Assembly (NCBI RefSeq): GCF_002911695.1
Contig: NZ_PQBS01000020.1
Span: 1 to 57,980 of the forward strand
DNA length: 57,980 bases
Direction: 5' to 3'
Source of the DNA: Gracilimonas amylolytica
Lineage (GTDB): Bacteria; Bacteroidota; Rhodothermia; Balneolales; Balneolaceae
Each line of letters opens with the position of its first letter. Positions within the stretch are counted from its first letter, which is position 1. The translations under genes and the position numbers were made by a program. The notes beneath the pieces were generated by a model that was not told the origin of the DNA, did not search any database, and worked only from the letters and a program-made list of their open reading frames with translations. This document shows positions 49,348 through 57,284 of the stretch, in pieces.

Positions 49348-50022
49348 ATGAAGATCTCAGTAATAGGAACCGGAAAAACAGGCGGGCGAGTGGTTGAACT
49401 TCTTGGAAATGACCTTGGAGAGGCCTTTGATGAGGGAAATCCCCCAACCGTTGAAAAACTAAAGAAATCGGATGCGGTCATCATCTTTGTGCCCGGCGAT
49501 TCAGTGCCTGAAGTCATTGACACAGTGATCGAATCCGGAGTGCCGGCTGCATGGGGAAGTACCGGATACGATTGGCCCGAAGACCTGAATAGCAAGGTAA
49601 AAGCTCATCATTCCAAGTGGGTGATCGCCTCAAATTTCAGTTTAGGCATGAACCTGATCCGAAAAAGTATTGAAGTTATATCTGCCGGTTCAGAAATTCT
49701 TAAAGACCCGGAGTTTCATATTCATGAAGTGCATCATATTCATAAAAAGGATGCACCCAGTGGAACTGCATTATCCTGGAAAGATTGGTTGAACCGTGAA
49801 GCCGAGGTGACGTCAGCCCGTGAAGGTGATGTGAAGGGAATCCATGAATTAACGCTGAAGACGGCAACAGAGGAGATCACACTAAAACACAAAGCACTCG
49901 ATCGGTCTTTGTTTGCTGAAGGGGCGATCTGGGCCGCAAAGCAGTTGATCAATAATTCGAGTATCGAAACAGGAATTTGTACCTTTGGTCAGTTAGTTGA
50001 TCAAGTAATGGAGGAACAGTAA
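49348..50022 (+). CDS. dapB: 4-hydroxy-tetrahydrodipicolinate reductase
   Basis: A 224-residue NAD(P)H enzyme of the diaminopimelate/lysine pathway. The Rossmann motif is VIGTGKTGGR (5-14), and the substrate loop HHIHKKDAPSGTA (129-141) has the conserved His pair and lysine. It is shorter than the roughly 270-residue E. coli form, as is common in this lineage: the early nucleotide-domain loops are trimmed while the catalytic loop is intact. Operon neighbours fix the role. Confidence 0.95.
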   Translation: MKISVIGTGKTGGRVVELLGNDLGEAFDEGNPPTVEKLKKSDAVIIFVPGDSVPEVIDTVIESGVPAAWGSTGYDWPEDLNSKVKAHHSKWVIASNFSLGMNLIRKSIEVISAGSEILKDPEFHIHEVHHIHKKDAPSGTALSWKDWLNREAEVTSAREGDVKGIHELTLKTATEEITLKHKALDRSLFAEGAIWAAKQLINNSSIETGICTFGQLVDQVMEEQ

Positions 50023-50024
50023 CT

Positions 50025-50909
50025 ATGAAAACATTTCCACTATGGACCGCAATGGTCACCCCGATGAATACAGACGGGAGTATTGATTTTGACAGTTTTG
50101 AAACCCTGCTGAAAAAACAGGAATTGGCCGGAAATGGTGTGCTGGTACTGGGTAGTACCGGTGAAGGCTTAAACCTGAACGAGGAAGAAAAACGTGAAGT
50201 CGTTACGTTCACCAAAGGTCTGGATCTGAATGTACCTATGATGGTTGGGGTAGGAGGATTCGATCTTCCGGCTCAGGCCGATTTCATTCATTTTTGCAAC
50301 GAGATCGAACCGGATGCTTTGCTGCTGGTAACACCACTTTATGCGAAACCCGGAGCAGAAGGACAATTTGAATGGTTCAGTGAACTGATGGGCGAGACTG
50401 AGATTCCCTGCATGTTGTACAACGTTCCATCTCGGACCGGGGTCAAAATGCATCCAAGTGTGCCGGCACGTTTGAGTGAGGAATTCGATCACCTGATGGG
50501 AGTGAAGGAGGCAAGCGGAAGCGTTGAGGAGTTTAAGGAATTTAGACGTCAAGCCCCTAAGGTTGAGTTTTACAGCGGAGATGACGGACTGACCCCGGCT
50601 TTTTCTAAAGAAGGGGGTGTGGGTCTTGTTTCAGTGGCATCCAATGTTTGGCCTGAAGCCACTCACAAATACACGGAACGATGCCTTCAGGGTAAAACCG
50701 ATGATCTTTTCCCACTATGGAAAAATGCCACCGATGTATTATTCAAAGCCCCAAATCCGGTGCCGGCTAAAGTATTGCTCAACCGAAAGGGATGGATCGA
50801 AAATGACACGGTCAGGTTACCACTTTCACTCGGTGATATCTCTGAATCCGTAGAGCAGGAGCTCCTTAAAGCCGATCAGAAGATCGCAAACTGGCTTGCC
50901 AAACAATAA
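50025..50909 (+). CDS. dapA: 4-hydroxy-tetrahydrodipicolinate synthase
   Basis: A 294-residue class I aldolase that condenses pyruvate with aspartate semialdehyde. The Schiff-base lysine is K161 (MGVKEASGS), with Y132 (LYNVPSRTG) and the GSTGEGLNL loop (43-51) in place of the usual GTTGE. Y105 is also present (TPLYAKPG). Length is normal. Only 2 bases separate it from dapB. Confidence 0.95.
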   Translation: MKTFPLWTAMVTPMNTDGSIDFDSFETLLKKQELAGNGVLVLGSTGEGLNLNEEEKREVVTFTKGLDLNVPMMVGVGGFDLPAQADFIHFCNEIEPDALLLVTPLYAKPGAEGQFEWFSELMGETEIPCMLYNVPSRTGVKMHPSVPARLSEEFDHLMGVKEASGSVEEFKEFRRQAPKVEFYSGDDGLTPAFSKEGGVGLVSVASNVWPEATHKYTERCLQGKTDDLFPLWKNATDVLFKAPNPVPAKVLLNRKGWIENDTVRLPLSLGDISESVEQELLKADQKIANWLAKQ

Positions 50910-50943
50910 CGACTATTAATTGAATACAGAATAAGACAGATCT

Positions 50944-51690
50944 ATGAATTACGAAGAAGTTTTAGATAAACTGGAAGAAGGTACGCTCAGAGCCGCGAAT
51001 AACACAGAAAACGGCTGGGAAGCGAATGTTGAGGTTAAAGAGGCAATTCTTGAGTCCTTTAAAAATGGTGAAAACACCTCTTATGAAGGTATTTACGAAG
51101 GCTTTGTGGATAAGCACAACCTGCCGCCGCGCTATTTTGCCCCTGAGGATGGTGTAAGACTAGTTCCCGGTGGTTCTTCTGTTCGAAGAGGGGCTTATGT
51201 TGCTCCAAGTGTGATCATCATGCCGCCTGCGTACATTAATGTTGGGGCTTATGTGGATGAAGGCTCTATGGTGGATAGTCATGCACTTGTAGGTTCTTGT
51301 GCGCAGATCGGTAAGAATGTACACCTTTCAGCCGGTGTTCAGATCGGTGGTGTTCTTGAACCGGTAGGCATGAATCCGGTGATCATAGAAGACGACTGTT
51401 TTATTGGAGCCGGATCGGTGGTTGTGGAAGGAATTCTGGTCAAAAAAGGAGCAGTGATCGCACCGGGTGTGACCTTATCTAAAGCCGTACCGGTTTATGA
51501 TATTGTTAATGAGAAAATGCTGGAAAGAGGTGCGGATATCCCTGAAAATGCTGTGGTGATTCCCGGAACCCGTCCTGTTAACAATGAATGGGCCAAAGAA
51601 AATGGCTTGAGTATGGCATGTCCCATCATCGTGAAGTACAGAGATGAAGGCAGTAATGCCTCGCTCGAATTAGAGAATGCTTTGAGGTGA
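50944..51690 (+). CDS. dapD: Tetrahydrodipicolinate N-succinyltransferase
   Basis: A 248-residue left-handed beta-helix acyltransferase. The hexapeptide repeats run from about 85 to 200 with the DapD signature [35 protein letters not shown], and [15 protein letters not shown]. This places the organism on the succinylase branch of lysine synthesis. The aminotransferase at 55504 may be the next enzyme; a DapE desuccinylase is not in the window. Last gene of the operon. Confidence 0.95.
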   Translation: MNYEEVLDKLEEGTLRAANNTENGWEANVEVKEAILESFKNGENTSYEGIYEGFVDKHNLPPRYFAPEDGVRLVPGGSSVRRGAYVAPSVIIMPPAYINVGAYVDEGSMVDSHALVGSCAQIGKNVHLSAGVQIGGVLEPVGMNPVIIEDDCFIGAGSVVVEGILVKKGAVIAPGVTLSKAVPVYDIVNEKMLERGADIPENAVVIPGTRPVNNEWAKENGLSMACPIIVKYRDEGSNASLELENALR

Positions 51691-51791
51691 GTGGATAAGG
51701 AATAAGGGATATGGTGAATTAAATAGAAATTGGGGGAGCAATTGAATTACTTTTTATAGTTTTTCTTTTGTCTCTTTTGGTAATTGATAAA

Positions 51792-52175
51792 TCAGTTCAC
51801 CAGTTTTTTTGCTTCTTCAATTAGCGGCAAACCCTTATCCAAAACTTCTCTACCCACGTAGTTAAAATCATAGCATGATATTAGATGATCCTTTAGTTCA
51901 TAAAGGGATCCTCGAGATATTCTGTAATATTGAATTCCTTCCTGAAAATGGAATCGGCCATAACCTTCTGCTATGTTTGCAGTTGTACTTACAGATGCTT
52001 TTCGAATTTGTATGTCCAAATTGAATTTTTCTTCAGAAGGTAAATTTGGAAGAACATCCTTATAGAAGAATAATTTAACTTCTCTACACTTTAATCAAGC
52101 CGTTAAAGTGGTAAAGTCTTTATCAGCTGAATATCCCTGACCAGATTCATTCACTGAAATAAATATATCATCCAT
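51792..52175 (-). pseudogene. S23-type four-helix-bundle protein gene with an in-frame stop
   Basis: Read from ATG 52175 this is a 127-codon gene of the four helix bundle (23S rRNA intervening-sequence protein) family, with blocks NLPSEEKFNLDIQIRKAS, NIAEGYGR and RGSLYELKDHL. Codon 27 is TGA (52095-52097) exactly where family members have the conserved Trp after F..L. (here FTTLTA then stop), so one TGG-to-TGA change explains it. Both sides of the stop stay in frame. The 75-residue ORF from a TTG at 52019 is only the tail. These genes often sit in rRNA operons or as orphans; here it is an orphan between dapD and threonine synthase. Confidence 0.8.
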
Positions 52176-52243
52176 AATAGTTAAGCGTGTAGTTTTAGAT
52201 ACTTAAAACAAGAGTATGGCCTAACCACTTATCTCCATATTCC

Positions 52244-53950
52244 CTATACAGCCAAGGCTTTATTTGCTACGGCAAGTCCTTTCACAAATGCTTGAATAAC
52301 GGCTTCCAGGGTATCTGGAGAGGCGCCCTTGGAGGTAAACTTGTGGCCTTCTTTTTCGAGAGTCAGAGTCACAACCACCAGGGAATCTGTATCCGGGCTC
52401 AGGATCTCCACTTCATGATTGATCACATCAAGTGGCAGGAAGGCATCAGTTTCAGCTTTGATAGCGGTTAGTATAGCATCAATGGGACCTACACCCTGAT
52501 CCAAGGAGATAACCTCGTCTTTATCCTGAATTTTAAGTTTGACGGCAGCACTGACCAATCCATGTTTACGCATGGTCAATTTGTAATCGAGAACTTCCAC
52601 AGGGTGCGTAAGGTTGGTGTCCTCATTGTAAACAAGAGATCTTAATACCTTTATCTCTTCTTCCTTCAGTGTTTTACCTTTGCGATTGATGTTATGGACG
52701 TATTCATCATACAGCTTGGTATGTCCTTCATCCATGTTCACGTTCTCAAAACCGTTGTTTCGGGTCTGCCCCCAACTGTTCTTCTGCATATCCGTGAAGC
52801 CGGATTCGATGTACTGCTGGATCCTGTTCAGATTCGGAGGTAGGACCGGTGAGGAAAGGGAGTATTTCGCCACAATATGGGCACTCTTCAAACCGGTTCC
52901 GGTCAATACAAACAGGCATTTTTTGCCTTTAAAGGTATCCAGATTATTCTTGAAGGTAGCCAACGGAATAGCACAAGCGGGTTCGGTGAAGTAACCTTCT
53001 TCGACCGTCATTTCCTTCATAGATTCAAGCAGTTCATTTTCGGTAGCAGTAAAAGCCAGCCCATCCGTTTCTTCGATCCCACGAAATACTTTGTGGAAGT
53101 CAAGGGGGTCTGCGACAGCTACCGCATCCGCCATTGTGTTGACGTGATCTTTGACGATCTTATCCTTTTTGAAGATACCTTCCACTACCGGTGAGCTCTG
53201 TTCGGGTTGAACCGCTACAAAGTGGGGGATCTTTTCAATTAGACCGGAAGCTTTAAGTTCTTTGTATCCCTTATAGATCGCAGCAAAATTCGTCCCGGCG
53301 CCAATCGGTACAAAAACGTAATCGAAGTCGGTCATTCCCTGCTCATATAATTCGTAGGAGAATGATTTTTGTCCTTCCTGACGAAATACATAATCACCGG
53401 CCAGGTAATAGTTTCCTGATTTGGCAAACTCACGGCAAAGCTTTTCACACACCATGAAATCACCTTTTATCTTGATGATAGTGGCATCATAAATGGTAGC
53501 TTGTGCCAGTTTGACCTCAGGAGTTTTTTCCGGAACAAACACAAAGCAGGGTATCTTAAAATAGCAGGCATAGGCAGCAACCGAGGCAGCCATATTTCCT
53601 GTGGAAGCAAGGCAAATAGCATCAGCTCCTAATTCGAGAGCTTTCTGAACCTCTATATAACTGCCACGATCTTTAAAGCATCCGGTCGGGTGTTCAAACT
53701 CAAGTTTTCCGTACAACTCAGCATCATACTTCTCTGAAAGACGCTCAAGCTTTTTTAAAGCGGTAAAATGGTTCTTGAGCGGATCCGGTTTGATATCTTC
53801 AAGCGGGTACTGAATTTCTTTCCGCGCTTCTTTGTACTCGATCTCAAGAACGCCTCCACATTCCGTACAGTAGGTACTCGTTTTTTTCTCATCGTTGATC
53901 TTGCCGCACATAATGCAGCTCATAGTATATCCGGAATTGGTCGCTTTCAT
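52244..53950 (-). CDS. thrC: Threonine synthase fused to a LeuA-type regulatory domain
   Basis: A 568-residue protein. It begins with a rubredoxin-like zinc ribbon (C12/C15, C28/C31). The fold-type II PLP domain (about 50-390) has PTGCFKDRGSYIEV with the PLP lysine K93, CLASTGNMAASVAAYA, and VFVPIGAGTNFAAIYKG, so it belongs to the threonine synthase/cysteate synthase group. The last 118 or so residues match the allosteric domain of 2-isopropylmalate synthase: GVGPIDAILTAIKAE, LVVVTLTLEKEGHKFTSKG and ASPDTLEAVIQAFVKGL, preceded by a linker like the LeuA communication region. That suggests feedback by a branched-chain amino acid. ATG 53950 is the first ATG; a TTG at 53956 is unlikely. Alternatives: a cysteate or other PLP synthase. 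Confidence 0.85.
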   Translation of the reverse strand: MKATNSGYTMSCIMCGKINDEKKTSTYCTECGGVLEIEYKEARKEIQYPLEDIKPDPLKNHFTALKKLERLSEKYDAELYGKLEFEHPTGCFKDRGSYIEVQKALELGADAICLASTGNMAASVAAYACYFKIPCFVFVPEKTPEVKLAQATIYDATIIKIKGDFMVCEKLCREFAKSGNYYLAGDYVFRQEGQKSFSYELYEQGMTDFDYVFVPIGAGTNFAAIYKGYKELKASGLIEKIPHFVAVQPEQSSPVVEGIFKKDKIVKDHVNTMADAVAVADPLDFHKVFRGIEETDGLAFTATENELLESMKEMTVEEGYFTEPACAIPLATFKNNLDTFKGKKCLFVLTGTGLKSAHIVAKYSLSSPVLPPNLNRIQQYIESGFTDMQKNSWGQTRNNGFENVNMDEGHTKLYDEYVHNINRKGKTLKEEEIKVLRSLVYNEDTNLTHPVEVLDYKLTMRKHGLVSAAVKLKIQDKDEVISLDQGVGPIDAILTAIKAETDAFLPLDVINHEVEILSPDTDSLVVVTLTLEKEGHKFTSKGASPDTLEAVIQAFVKGLAVANKALAV

Positions 53951-54036
53951 TAACAAGTGGGTTGTGGATTTGCTCTGTTATTAGGGGTCAAATGTATCAA
54001 AAAAATAGGAAAAAAGCGCTTTTTTAAGGATTCAGA

Positions 54037-54282
54037 TCACAATGGAAGCAGTATGATCTCCTCAAAATCGAGGTCAAGTTCAGAAAGAATGGGAGAAGCA
54101 ATTTCTTCGATCTCTTCTTCTGAATAATCATTCAGTCCTTCCAGTTTCACATACAGGATCTCATTTTGCTCGTCTATGAAAAACTGCGCATCGGTAGACT
54201 CAAAACTTTCCTTCAGGGTGTTGATCAAAAACTCGACATCTTCTACAAATGCTTTGATTTCGTCTTCGGTAGGTTCGCTCAT
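54037..54282 (-). CDS. Small acidic protein of unknown function
   Basis: An 81-residue, strongly acidic protein (runs such as YSEEEIEEIASPI) with no signal peptide or membrane segment. Predicted helix-strand-strand-helix order (EIKAFVEDVEFLINTLKESF, AQFFIDEQNEILYVKLEGL). I do not recognise the family. Divergent from anmK with a 38-base gap. It is short but has even codon use and a proper ATG, so I keep it. Confidence 0.55.
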   Translation of the reverse strand: MSEPTEDEIKAFVEDVEFLINTLKESFESTDAQFFIDEQNEILYVKLEGLNDYSEEEIEEIASPILSELDLDFEEIILLPL

Positions 54283-54320
54283 TTTTAGTAGGTTCTTACT
54301 TAAAAGTTAGACCTGAAACT

Positions 54321-55487
54321 ATGAATAAATACATCACAAAACTGAGTGAAATTTCATCAAAACCGAAGCGAATGATCGTAGGCCTGATGTCGGGTACGTC
54401 ACTGGATGGACTCGATATCGCACTTTGTGTATGTGATGCGAATGATATAAAGGTGAAGCAGTTCCGTTCTATTCCATATTCAGGGGTGTTAAGGGAGCGT
54501 TTATCAGGCATACAGTCGCGTGAGGTTACAAATACCCGAGAGCTAACCCTTCTACATACAGAGCTAGCGATTTATTATGCAGAAGCCGTTAGAAAAGCGT
54601 TAATGGACTGGACGGTTCCATTGGAAGAAGTTGACCTGATCGCGAGCCACGGGCAAACGGTCTATCATGCCCCGGCTCAAACCAAGACCGATTTAAACGC
54701 TACCATGCAGATCGTTGATGGGGATCATATAGCTCAGAAAACGGGCATTATCACGATCTCGGATTTCAGGCAAAAACATATCGCAGCCGGAGGAGAGGGA
54801 GCTCCGTTGGCGGGTATTTTTGATGAAGCTGTCTTCAGGCACAAAACCCGACATCGACTATTTATAAACCTTGGAGGGATTGCCAACATCACCTGGTTGC
54901 CTTCCAGGGAAAGTGGAAAAGAAGTTGTATCAGGGGATACCGGTCCGGCAAATACGCTCATAAATGAAGCCATGGAAAAGTACTTTGACCAGCCTTTTGA
55001 CGAAGACGGAAAAGTGGCTGCTTCCGGGAAGGTGCATTCGGAACTGGTTCGCTATATTTTGCTGGAACCGTATTTCAGGAAGCCGTTGCCTAAGTCGACC
55101 GGGCAGGAAGAGTATCGGCTTAAGTATATTGAGGAACTGATGCAGGGGTATGGAATTGAATGCTCAGGAAAAGATCTGGTTACCACACTGACCTCATTGA
55201 CAGCCCAAAGTATCTCAAGAGTGGTGGATGAGATCATAAAGGATGAACCGTTTGAATGTTATGTTAGCGGAGGCGGTGTTCACAATAGAACCCTATTGAA
55301 AGAATTGAGGGAGCGATTAACAAAAGGCGAATTCAAAAACTTCGACGAATTAGGAATTCCCCCTGATGCCAAGGAAGCTGCTATGATGGCCTATTTTGCC
55401 AATGATCTTATAGCCGGAAAAGGATCTGTCATTCCCGGAGTTACGGAACAAAACATTCATTTTGGTAAGATCAGTTTACCTTGGTAG
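54321..55487 (+). CDS. anmK: Anhydro-N-acetylmuramic acid kinase
   Basis: A 388-residue enzyme of the sugar kinase/Hsp70 fold that turns 1,6-anhydro-MurNAc into MurNAc 6-phosphate in peptidoglycan recycling. Motifs: MIVGLMSGTSLDGLD (18-32), IASHGQTVYHAP, AAGGEGAPLAGIFDEAVF, INLGGIANITWLP, SGDTGPANTLINEAM and CYVSGGGVHNRTLL. The first 17 residues are an N-terminal extension; M18 would be a shorter start. The MurQ etherase that should follow in the pathway is not in the window. Confidence 0.95.
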   Translation: MNKYITKLSEISSKPKRMIVGLMSGTSLDGLDIALCVCDANDIKVKQFRSIPYSGVLRERLSGIQSREVTNTRELTLLHTELAIYYAEAVRKALMDWTVPLEEVDLIASHGQTVYHAPAQTKTDLNATMQIVDGDHIAQKTGIITISDFRQKHIAAGGEGAPLAGIFDEAVFRHKTRHRLFINLGGIANITWLPSRESGKEVVSGDTGPANTLINEAMEKYFDQPFDEDGKVAASGKVHSELVRYILLEPYFRKPLPKSTGQEEYRLKYIEELMQGYGIECSGKDLVTTLTSLTAQSISRVVDEIIKDEPFECYVSGGGVHNRTLLKELRERLTKGEFKNFDELGIPPDAKEAAMMAYFANDLIAGKGSVIPGVTEQNIHFGKISLPW

Positions 55488-55503
55488 TGCTGCCTTAGGA
55501 GTC

Positions 55504-56685
55504 TTACTTTGAGGTTTGCTCTAAAGCCATTACAAGGACTTCCACGACCCTCTCGATCTGCTGCTTGGTGATCACCAATGGTGGTAAAAACCGCACCACA
55601 GTGCCATGAGCGGCATTGCCTAACACCTGATATTCAAACATCTTATCAACCACGGGGCGGGCCGGGCGATCCAGTTCCACCCCGATCATCAGTCCTTTGC
55701 CGCGTATATCCTTGACTTCGGCAAACTCCTTCAGTCTTTCCTCAAGCAGTTCCATCATGAATAAGCCCTTTTCTGCTGCTTGTTCCAGAATGTTTTCCTC
55801 CTCGATGGCATCAAGGGCAGCGCATGCCACGTGCGTTGCAAAAGGGTTCCCTCCGAAAGTGGTACCGTGATCACCAAAACCGAATGCTGAAGCCACTTCC
55901 TCCTTTGCTAAAATGGCACCTATGGGGACCCCTCCGGCCAGGGCTTTGGCCGTTGCGACCACATCCGGAGTTACATCAAAGTGCTGATAGCCATAAAATT
56001 TACCGGTGCGACCAACACCGCTCTGAACCTCATCAATGATCATCAGAATATTGAGATCGTCACACAAAGCTCGTGTTTTACGCATGAATTCCGCATCGAT
56101 CACATTCACCCCTCCGGACCCCTGAATGGTCTCAAAGGCAATAGCAATGGTATCTTCATTTGCTGTGGCTTTCAGGGCTTCAAAATCGTTGAAGGGCACT
56201 TGCTCAAATCCTTCAGGAAGGGGATCATAACCTTCGGTATATCCCGGCATGCCCATAGTAATGGTTGCCAGGGAACGACCGTGGAAACCTTCACTCAGCG
56301 TGATTAGGTTTCCGGATTTGCCATGTTTCTTACCCCACTTGCGAGCCAGTTTTATTGCTGCTTCCATGGCTTCCACACCGCTATTGCAGAAAAATACCCG
56401 ATCCAAGCCTGATACCTTAGCCAGTTTTTCAGCCAGGAGGCTTTGCGGCTCGTTATAAAAGAAATTGGAGGCATGCAGTAGCTTCTCTGACTGCTCCTTA
56501 ATAGCCGCTACGATCCTGGGGTGGCAATGTCCCAGGTTATTCACGGCCAGTCCGCCAAACGCATCCAGGTATTCGTTTCCATCGGTATCCCAGACGAGGG
56601 CCCCCTTACCATGTGATAGAGTGACCGGAAGTCGGTTATAGACCTGAAAGTGATATTGCTTTTCGAGTTGCTGCGCTTTGTTCAT
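55504..56685 (-). CDS. argD: Acetylornithine/succinyldiaminopimelate-type aminotransferase
   Basis: A 393-residue class III PLP aminotransferase. The PLP lysine is K247 (ATAKALAGGVPIGA), with D218 in IIDEVQSGVGRTG, CNSGVEAMEAAIKLAR and DHGTTFGGNPFA. It has ArgD length and motifs; ArgD enzymes commonly also serve as DapC, and the nearby dapD makes that role reasonable. 4-aminobutyrate or ornithine transaminases are alternatives. It converges on anmK with 16 bases between stops. Confidence 0.88.
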   Translation of the reverse strand: MNKAQQLEKQYHFQVYNRLPVTLSHGKGALVWDTDGNEYLDAFGGLAVNNLGHCHPRIVAAIKEQSEKLLHASNFFYNEPQSLLAEKLAKVSGLDRVFFCNSGVEAMEAAIKLARKWGKKHGKSGNLITLSEGFHGRSLATITMGMPGYTEGYDPLPEGFEQVPFNDFEALKATANEDTIAIAFETIQGSGGVNVIDAEFMRKTRALCDDLNILMIIDEVQSGVGRTGKFYGYQHFDVTPDVVATAKALAGGVPIGAILAKEEVASAFGFGDHGTTFGGNPFATHVACAALDAIEEENILEQAAEKGLFMMELLEERLKEFAEVKDIRGKGLMIGVELDRPARPVVDKMFEYQVLGNAAHGTVVRFLPPLVITKQQIERVVEVLVMALEQTSK

Positions 56686-56716
56686 TGTTAGTATATATAT
56701 GGGTGGTTAAAGAAAT

Positions 56717-56838
56717 GGAACCGGAGGTTCCGTCATGCATTCCGAACGGGCCGTTCGGAACGAGTACTTCAGAATCATCGCATGAGGATTCTCGTTCCCA
56801 ACCGCCGGTTGGGAATGCCTGTCCGAACCACTGGTTCG
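56717..56838. repeat. Cluster of REP palindromes upstream of a RAYT gene
   Basis: Palindromes lie in a row: ggaaccggaggttcc (56717-56731), a unit centred near 56750 (ttccgaac to gttcggaa, 56740-56760), agaatc/gattct between, a unit centred near 56805 (ttcccaac to gttgggaa, 56795-56815), and cgaaccactggttcg (56824-56838). The two middle units share flanks gcattcc and ggaacgag and stand in opposite orientation, forming a bipartite BIME-like element. Confidence 0.8.
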
Positions 56839-56909
56839 AAGAGGGTAATTACGGTTCATAAATTAATTCTGTAAGGAATGGTCCTCAAATTGCTCTAACT
56901 ATAAAAAAA

Positions 56910-57284
56910 ATGAAAGAGAGAATTATGGGACGAAGCCGGTACAAAATATACGAAGAACATTATCCATACTTCATCACAAGTACAATAAAAGATGGATTGC
57001 CTTTGCTTTCGAAGCCTGAATTAGCTCATATCGTTTTTGAAAGTTTGACCTTTCTGCAAGCGGAGCGTAAGGTAATAGTTTATGGATATGTAATCATGAC
57101 TAATCATTTTCATGCCATTGTAAAGGGAGAAGACTTAGCCAAGAAATTGAGACTCACAAAATCATTTATGGCTCGGAGAATGGTTGATATGATGAATAGA
57201 AATGGTAATAACAAATTATTAAGTCAGATCGCATTCAGAAAGCTGAGGCACAAAATTAAAGGGGCTGAAGTAGCTAAGACTTGA
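56910..57284 (+). pseudogene. REP-associated tyrosine transposase (RAYT), truncated
   Basis: The first 117 codons encode a Y1/HUH-type transposase (IS200-like Y1_Tnp): PYFITSTIKDGLPLL and YVIMTNHFHAIVKG with the HUH motif H66-F67-H68. RAYT proteins cut and process REP hairpins in single-stranded DNA, and REP palindromes lie right upstream. At 57261 the reading frame runs into the end of the IS1595 element, which adds GAEVAKT and a stop. The missing part should include the catalytic tyrosine helix, so the product is presumably dead. M6 (56925) is an alternative start. Confidence 0.82.

Noticed and set aside
52095-52097. TGA read as tryptophan or selenocysteine in the S23-type gene
   Set aside because: Other genes in the window end normally at TGA, for example dapD, dapB-region genes and namZ, and no selenocysteine insertion element is seen; a nonsense mutation is simpler.
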